A stretch of 64,000 nucleotides of DNA, taken from NCBI GenBank assembly GCA_010909165.1, contig MU008183.1, positions 62,001 through 126,000 of the forward strand. The letters are read 5' to 3'. The notes beneath the pieces were generated by a model. It saw only the letters and a program-made list of their open reading frames with translations. It searched no databases and was not told the origin of the DNA. A program made the translations under genes and the position numbers. This document shows positions 59,225 through 64,000 of the stretch, piece by piece (the stretch's first letter is position 1; each line of letters starts with the position of its first letter). Source of the stretch: Anthoceros angustus (lineage: Eukaryota > Streptophyta > Anthocerotopsida > Anthocerotales > Anthocerotaceae).

Positions 59225-59600
59225 TGGAGGCATTGCAACATGTGTTTGCTTTCACATTGCGGAGATGAGGAAGTACACCAAGGGGAAGTTCCACATAGAA
59301 CTCACTATGGATGAACCAGCATTTCGCAGGAGGCATAGGCTCAGCAAGGCAAGAAGAAAACGGCGAGCAACCGGCTGGGAGGAAGAGTAACTGGACAACT
59401 GTTGTCCATATGACATGTTGGCCATGCATAAGGATGCTGAAGACAACTCTCCACTCATCGCTTGTGGATGCAGTGGCCGTGACCTTCCTAAGGTCTGGGG
59501 AATTAGCACAAGGGCTTTCACCTCAGAAGCAGGCCAAGTACGGAAGAAGGTGGCTCAGTACTATTGGAAGGAGGACATAGTGTATGGACAAGGTTCATAA
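59225..59600 (+). pseudogene. possible Ty3/gypsy pol fragment
   Basis: In one frame KFHIELTMDEPAFRRRHRLSK resembles the segment just before the reverse transcriptase core in Ty3/gypsy pol, and is similar in layout to the segment before the core at 10.05 kb. No polymerase motif follows. The rest of the 73-codon frame and the overlapping frames are unassigned. Confidence 0.25.
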
Positions 59601-59711
59601 CCTCTGAATGAGGTTCCCGATGGTTCATAACCTTTGGATGAGGTTCCCGATGGTTCATAACCTTTGGATGGGGTTCTCGATGGTTCATAACCTTTGGATG
59701 AGGTTCCCAAT
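59592..59711 (+). repeat. 30-bp minisatellite, four units
   Basis: Units GGTTCATAAC-CTTTGGATGA-GGTTCCCGAT at 59592, 59622, 59652 and 59682, with 1-3 differences each. Because 30 is divisible by three the frame is kept; one frame reads HNLWMRFPMV repeatedly without stops. Confidence 0.85.
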
Positions 59712-59719
59712 GGTTTGTG

Positions 59720-61860
59720 CAATGCGCTACATGAGGTGCGTACGTGTGTAGTCCTACTAATAATAATGTTTTGACTTAAAGTTTCACATTATCAGGGGGG
59801 ATTAGTTTGCATCTATATTTGCATATTGGATTTGTTTTGCTTGGTTGTTTGTTGTGGAAGTGGTTATATAAATGCAAGTGCTTACCTCGTGCGACAGTTG
59901 TCATGCTGTGTGACATTAATCTTTGCACTTGGGTTTAGTGTTTGATTAACAGTACTTGATCTAATTACTTATCTTTAAGTAAGTAATTAGTATTAATTAA
60001 TTGTATATGTAGACCCTTTCACATAGGACAAGCTCAGAGAATAGCTTGTCCTCTTAATATGCAATGCAAGAGTGTGGTGAGGAGGCCAAAGCTATGACTC
60101 TGAGAGCGATGTGTGAGGAATTTGCGTGTTGTTCTTGTGGGGAGAGTATGTTTGTGCCACGACGTGCGAGCCATTCTCTCCTATTGTTATTGGTTTGCAC
60201 CTGTACGTATTAGATTTGTTTTGCGTGGTGGTCTATTGAGGATGTGCTCATATGAATGCAAGTGCTTACCTCGTGCGACACTAATCTCCTCAAGATAAAA
60301 CTCTCCTTAACACGAAGCTCTTCTCAACACCACTACTATCCAATGCACAACAAGACGTCCTCCTCTATACTAAACACTCCATATGCCAAGCAAGAAAATG
60401 AGAGGCAATCCTCAATGCCATTTGAACTCTCCTCTTAATAAAAGTACTCTTCTACACATAAGAGATTAGAAAAAAAGCCCCCTTTATATATTAGTGAAAA
60501 AATACACCCACTACGTTTTTCCTTTAGATAACTTTTGGAGGCTTAGGGTTAACTTTTCATAAGCCCGTATCTGAAGTGTTGCTTAGTGATGTGGCAAATA
60601 AAATAAAGTGAAATTTTCACCAGAGGGCTTCAATCCATCCTCTCTGATACCTCTATTGCTAGATCTGTAAGGGCTCCTCTCCGCTCCTACTCTAGAAAAG
60701 GTGCTGGGTCATGGTTGTTAGCTCGTCCATGCATCCAAGCTTTTTGAAATGGAACTTACTACCTTCTCTACTACAATGAGATTTGGCTTGGGCTTGGTTC
60801 AACCATTGGGATCATCTCTTATATCCTGCAACTATCGCTCAGCCCTGGACGCGTCTAGGCCTCACGTAGCCTGTTGCAAATATGGAGGACAGCGTATTGC
60901 CATAGATGATGCCATCAGGGATTTCATGTTCACAATGGCCAAGGAAAGTGGTTGTCGAGCTTGGTGGTAGTATCCTTTGCGAACAGGTCACATTGTTAGA
61001 GCACATCTATACATGGACAAGGCATACTACGTCTCCATGGCAAGTGTGGTGATTTTGGACCCTACTCGAGACCTTGGTGGTAGTGCACGTCATCCTTAAC
61101 TCGTCTTGATAAGTAGCAAAGTGCGTGGCGAACGATAAGGTCTCTTAAAACAAGGCGATGCAAGAGGCCACCTTTTCATCCCCCTTGTTGAGACAAACTG
61201 GGTTATTAGGAAGGATATCCACAAATTCATCGAGGGGTGCGCCAAGGCTGGCTATTACTTGTGCGGAGGGCACAGAGTAGGGCTGCTTCTTTCATACTTG
61301 GTGGCCTCCTTAGACAACGGGTGTCCATTGCTCTTCTCAGACCTTTGGCAGATACTATATTTTGAACGACAATGAGTGCAAGAGATGCTTCATCAATAAC
61401 TCTGGTAGAAGGTAGCCCACAACATATCTTAACCTTTGACATGGTAAGAATGGAAGGAGATTTTTGGTCGAACTTTTATGGAAAATAAGACTCCAACTTA
61501 TGTAGAGTACTTGTGTAGATGAGAAAATATCTTTATTCACAACATAAAGAAAACACTTCTTATCTCCGTACCCCTTCCTTCCATGAAACTTGCGTTTAGC
61601 CGATGATGATTTTTTGCCACCTTCTACCCTGTTGTCTCATGGAAACTCTTTACCCACAATTTTGGGCATCTTTCATGAGGGTTTTAGCCATGACATTTCT
61701 AAAAGACTTATGACATTATTTTGCCATCTTGCAATCCTTCTTTTTATCCATCCTTTCGTATTGAGTTTTATCCTTCCTTTTCTATGGAGGTCTTTTGCCC
61801 AAGGTAGGGGATGACCATATGATAGAGGCCAAACCCCGCGCAGGCTTGAGGCCTTATAAT
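59720..61860. other. unassigned AT-richer stretch
   Basis: Short frames only. A plus-strand series from 60749 to about 61370 (with stops) has protein-like pieces such as AHLYMDKAYYVSM and HKFIEGCAKAGYYLC, but I recognise no family. GTGCTTACCTCGTGCGACA occurs twice (59878 and 60263), as does TTGCACCT/TTGCATCT-GTATTAGATTTGTTTTGC-like sequence, so 59800-59900 and 60190-60285 are a diverged direct repeat pair. Confidence 0.35.
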
Positions 61861-62053
61861 TTACCTATTTTACATCTTATATTACCACCATAAATTATGG
61901 TGTAATTACCAATATCCCTTGGTAAAGGGTCCGTGAGGGTACTTTTTATTGCACTTAAATTACACCAAATTTACACCAAATTGCAAGTTTACACATGTAA
62001 ATTTGGTAAAATTATATGACATACATAATTTATATTATATACATAATATATAT
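61861..62053. repeat. AT-rich stretch with short inverted repeats
   Basis: ACCATAAATTATGGT near 61887 is self-complementary, and TTACACCAAA is tandemly repeated near 61965. This may be a small non-autonomous element, but no termini are clear. Confidence 0.3.
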
Positions 62054-62161
62054 GTAAAATAAATTCAAGTAAATATACGGAATATGCTAGTAATATGTAA
62101 TATGTATGTAAAATAAATTCAAGTAAATATACGGAATATGCTAGTAATATGTAATATGTAT
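62054..62161. repeat. 54-bp tandem repeat, two units
   Basis: GTAAAATAAATTCAAGTAAA...GTAATATGTAT repeats exactly at 62054 and 62108, with the start of a third unit at 62162. Confidence 0.85.
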
Positions 62162-62424
62162 GTAAAATATTGTAGTTTCAAGTAAAAATGCATGAAAATA
62201 AACTTATAAGGTCAAAATGGAAGTAGAATCTCCTTCTTCATTGTTTCTACTCTCCTCCTGAAATGCAGACTCCCCTTCTTCATTGTCCTCCTTTTCATCA
62301 TGGCGGACATCTTCCATGCCACTTTCTTCAACCACTTGTATAGGTTCAAGACTTTCTAAGAACACCGTCTAATCCTCCTAATCGGTTGGTTCAATAGTAG
62401 CATTGTGCCATTTTAACGTTCTAC

Positions 62425-62930
62425 TGTTGCACTAGACAGAAACAAGCATACCAACTTTGTTCATGATGTTGCTCCATTATCACGCCAAACATGTTTCCAT
62501 GCGCTCCAGTTTCTTTTCCCTCCTGTTGCAATTGGAGGAATGTTCAACAACATCGTTGCTACATCTGCAAGTTGTGGATATTCCTCTCCATATGCTTCCT
62601 GCCATTCCAAACAATTATACATCAGCCCTTCTTAGAAATGCATCTCCTCATTGATGCATAACTTACCAAGTTTAAGCCAATAGTTATTGAACTGCAACAG
62701 AACACAATGAGCTTCTCTAGTATTAGGTGCCAACTGCTTCATAACCCGCTCACCTTTCAATCTATCAACTGGTGAAATGCTAAGCAGCAACTTTCTATGC
62801 TTAGGATCTAACTTCGCAGCAGTAAAGCCATCATGCCAACCATATTTCTCGAAAAAGCCTCCTTCATACCGCCACCACCCACATTCCACAATACTCTAGA
62901 AGCCGCATTCTGCCAAAGCCACCGGTGCTC
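62425..62930 (-). pseudogene. hAT transposase C-terminal remnant
   Basis: On the minus strand an 85-codon frame (62889-62632) reads KLDPKHRKLLLSIS, RVMKQLAPN, then after a stop the same frame continues EAYGEEYPQLADVATMLLNI, then IATGGKRNWSAWKHVW and TKLVCLFLSSATVER. This matches the hAT C-terminal dimerisation region: W-----YP-L---A---L-I, the S-x-x-x-E-R-x-W-S box (here degraded to GGKRNWS), and the KL-----N segment. Several stops make it inactive. The rest of the transposase should lie to the right but is not recognisable before the AT-rich repeats. Confidence 0.6.
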
Positions 62931-62949
62931 CGGTCTGTCTTACATTAGA

Positions 62950-63180
62950 ATGGTCATCTTACCTTATCTTACTAATGTAATTATTGTAATAATAAAATAT
63001 AGCAAATACCTATTTCATTTAACACACGTACGTAATTTTAGAATAAATAGCTAATCACATGTCATGGAACTATATTTTTTACTATAGTAAGATATATCTA
63101 TAAAATAATATTTTACCTTACTATGATAATTACTACTATAATTACTACGGTACTAAGAGTTTTCCCCGTAATATTCACAA
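62950..63180. repeat. AT-rich stretch with TTACTA-type inverted motifs
   Basis: TTACTATAGTAAG (63080s), TTACCTTACTATGATAATTACTA (63113-) and ATCTTACCTTATCTTACTAATG (62959-) repeat TTACTA in both orientations. It could be a miniature inverted-repeat element, but I could not set its ends. Confidence 0.3.
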
Positions 63181-63404
63181 GCCTAACCCCGCGAGAGTTT
63201 GGTGGGAGAGTGGCACCACCTGCTTCCTCGGCTTCCTTGTCTTGAGCTAAGGCTTATCATGCCTGCAAGCACGGTGCGGGGCTGTCCTTGTCTTACTTCA
63301 CGACGTTTTCCAAATAGCGGGTCTCAATTGTTCTTCAACGGGCCCTTTCCACAGGGATCAACCACAGAGTGGTGACAACAGTTGATCCATCCTCCTCTTG
63401 CTTA

Positions 63405-64000
63405 GTTGTTTGTAGGGCGTTTATTCTTCCCGCATACGATATTGTAGGGGCAATCGGTGATTTCTGGTAGGGGGTAGCAAACTTCCTCAGTTGTTTGTAG
63501 GCCGTTTACTCTTCCCTTGTCGACATTGTAGGTGCAATTGGTGATTTCTGGTAGGGGGCAGCGAACTTCCTCAGTTATATGCCGAATTTCCGGTAGGGGC
63601 CAGCAAACTTCCTCAATTGTTTGTAGGCCGTTTACTCTTCCCGCATACGGCTTCCCGCATACGATATTGTAGGGGCAATCGGTGATTTCTGGTAGGGGGT
63701 AGCAAACTTCCTCAGTTGTTTGTAGGCCGTTTACTCTTCCCGCATACGACATTGTAGGTGCAATTGGTGATTTCTGGTAGGGGGCAGCGAACTTCCTCAG
63801 TTATATGCCGAATTTCCGGTAGGGGCCAGCGAACTTCCTCAATTGTTTGTAGGCCGTTTACTCTTCCCGCATACGACATTGTAGGTGCAATTGGTGATTT
63901 CTGGTAGGGGGCAGCGAATTTCCTCAGTTGTATGCCGAATTTTCAATAGGGGCCAGTGAACTTCCTCAATTGTAGGCCGTTTACTCTTCCCGCATATGAT
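63405..64000 (-). repeat. complex ~85/127-bp tandem repeat with minus-strand reading frame
   Basis: A core of about 85 bp (TTGTTTGTAGGCCGTTTACT ... ACTTCCTCAG) repeats about five times, in some units extended by a ~42-bp half-module (TTATATGCCGAATTTCCGG ... ACTTCCTCAA) that itself resembles the end of the core. On the minus strand a 116-codon frame (63752-63402) reads GRVNGLQTTEEVCYPLPEIT and variants (CWPLPEI, RCPLPEI). The array continues beyond the window. No protein family is recognised. Confidence 0.8.

Noticed and set aside
63405-64000. CRISPR array
   Set aside because: The repeated modules are contiguous and vary by point changes; there are no unique spacers between identical repeats, and the context is eukaryotic.

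Overview
The window looks like intergenic DNA of a large, transposon-rich plant nuclear genome. Three things point to this: Ty3/gypsy, CACTA (En/Spm-like) and hAT remnants of plant type, a short interstitial CCCTAAA array (plant telomere repeat) at 57.8 kb, and the near absence of long intact reading frames. I see no convincing single-copy host gene, rRNA or tRNA. The species cannot be fixed. A PHD-finger-like tail on the Ty3/gypsy pol remnant makes a non-flowering streptophyte worth considering, but that is a guess.

Layout. (1) 73-13266 and 13267-26569 are two near-identical ~13.2-13.3 kb direct tandem copies. Each holds ~6 kb of unrecognised decayed sequence, then a broken Ty3/gypsy element (gag-like region, protease, reverse transcriptase, RNase H, integrase, PHD-like finger), then the 5' end of a CACTA transposon. 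The copies share the same stops and frameshifts, so the element was dead before it was duplicated. (2) 26119-30797 is a 4.68 kb CACTA element with matching 5' and 3' inverted ends and a CTT/CTT target-site duplication. It carries no recognisable transposase and has unidentified cargo. Its 5' end is the one also present in truncated form in copy 1, so the duplication came after its insertion. (3) 30.8-35.8 kb: a CACTA transposase remnant (DUF4218-like region), short direct repeats, a three-unit ~200-bp repeat ending in a TATA-like site, and a 171-codon open frame. (4) 35.96-41.0 kb and 52.48-59.2 kb are two diverged copies of one composite repeat (blocks R1, R2, R3 with different inserts between them). 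A third R1 block lies at 47.1-49.4 kb. (5) 43971-49360 and 49361-54750 form a 5390-bp tandem duplication in which I found no difference. Each unit contains a minus-strand gag-like region and an R1 block. (6) 59-64 kb: fragments, minisatellites, AT-rich repeats, a minus-strand hAT transposase C-terminus, and a complex coding-like tandem repeat that runs off the window end.

The genes do not form a working pathway. The window records nested insertions, decay and at least two recent tandem duplications. Most promising for follow-up are the PHD-like finger at the end of the Ty3/gypsy pol, the delimited CACTA element with its cargo, and the two tandem duplications, which could be real or assembly artefacts.
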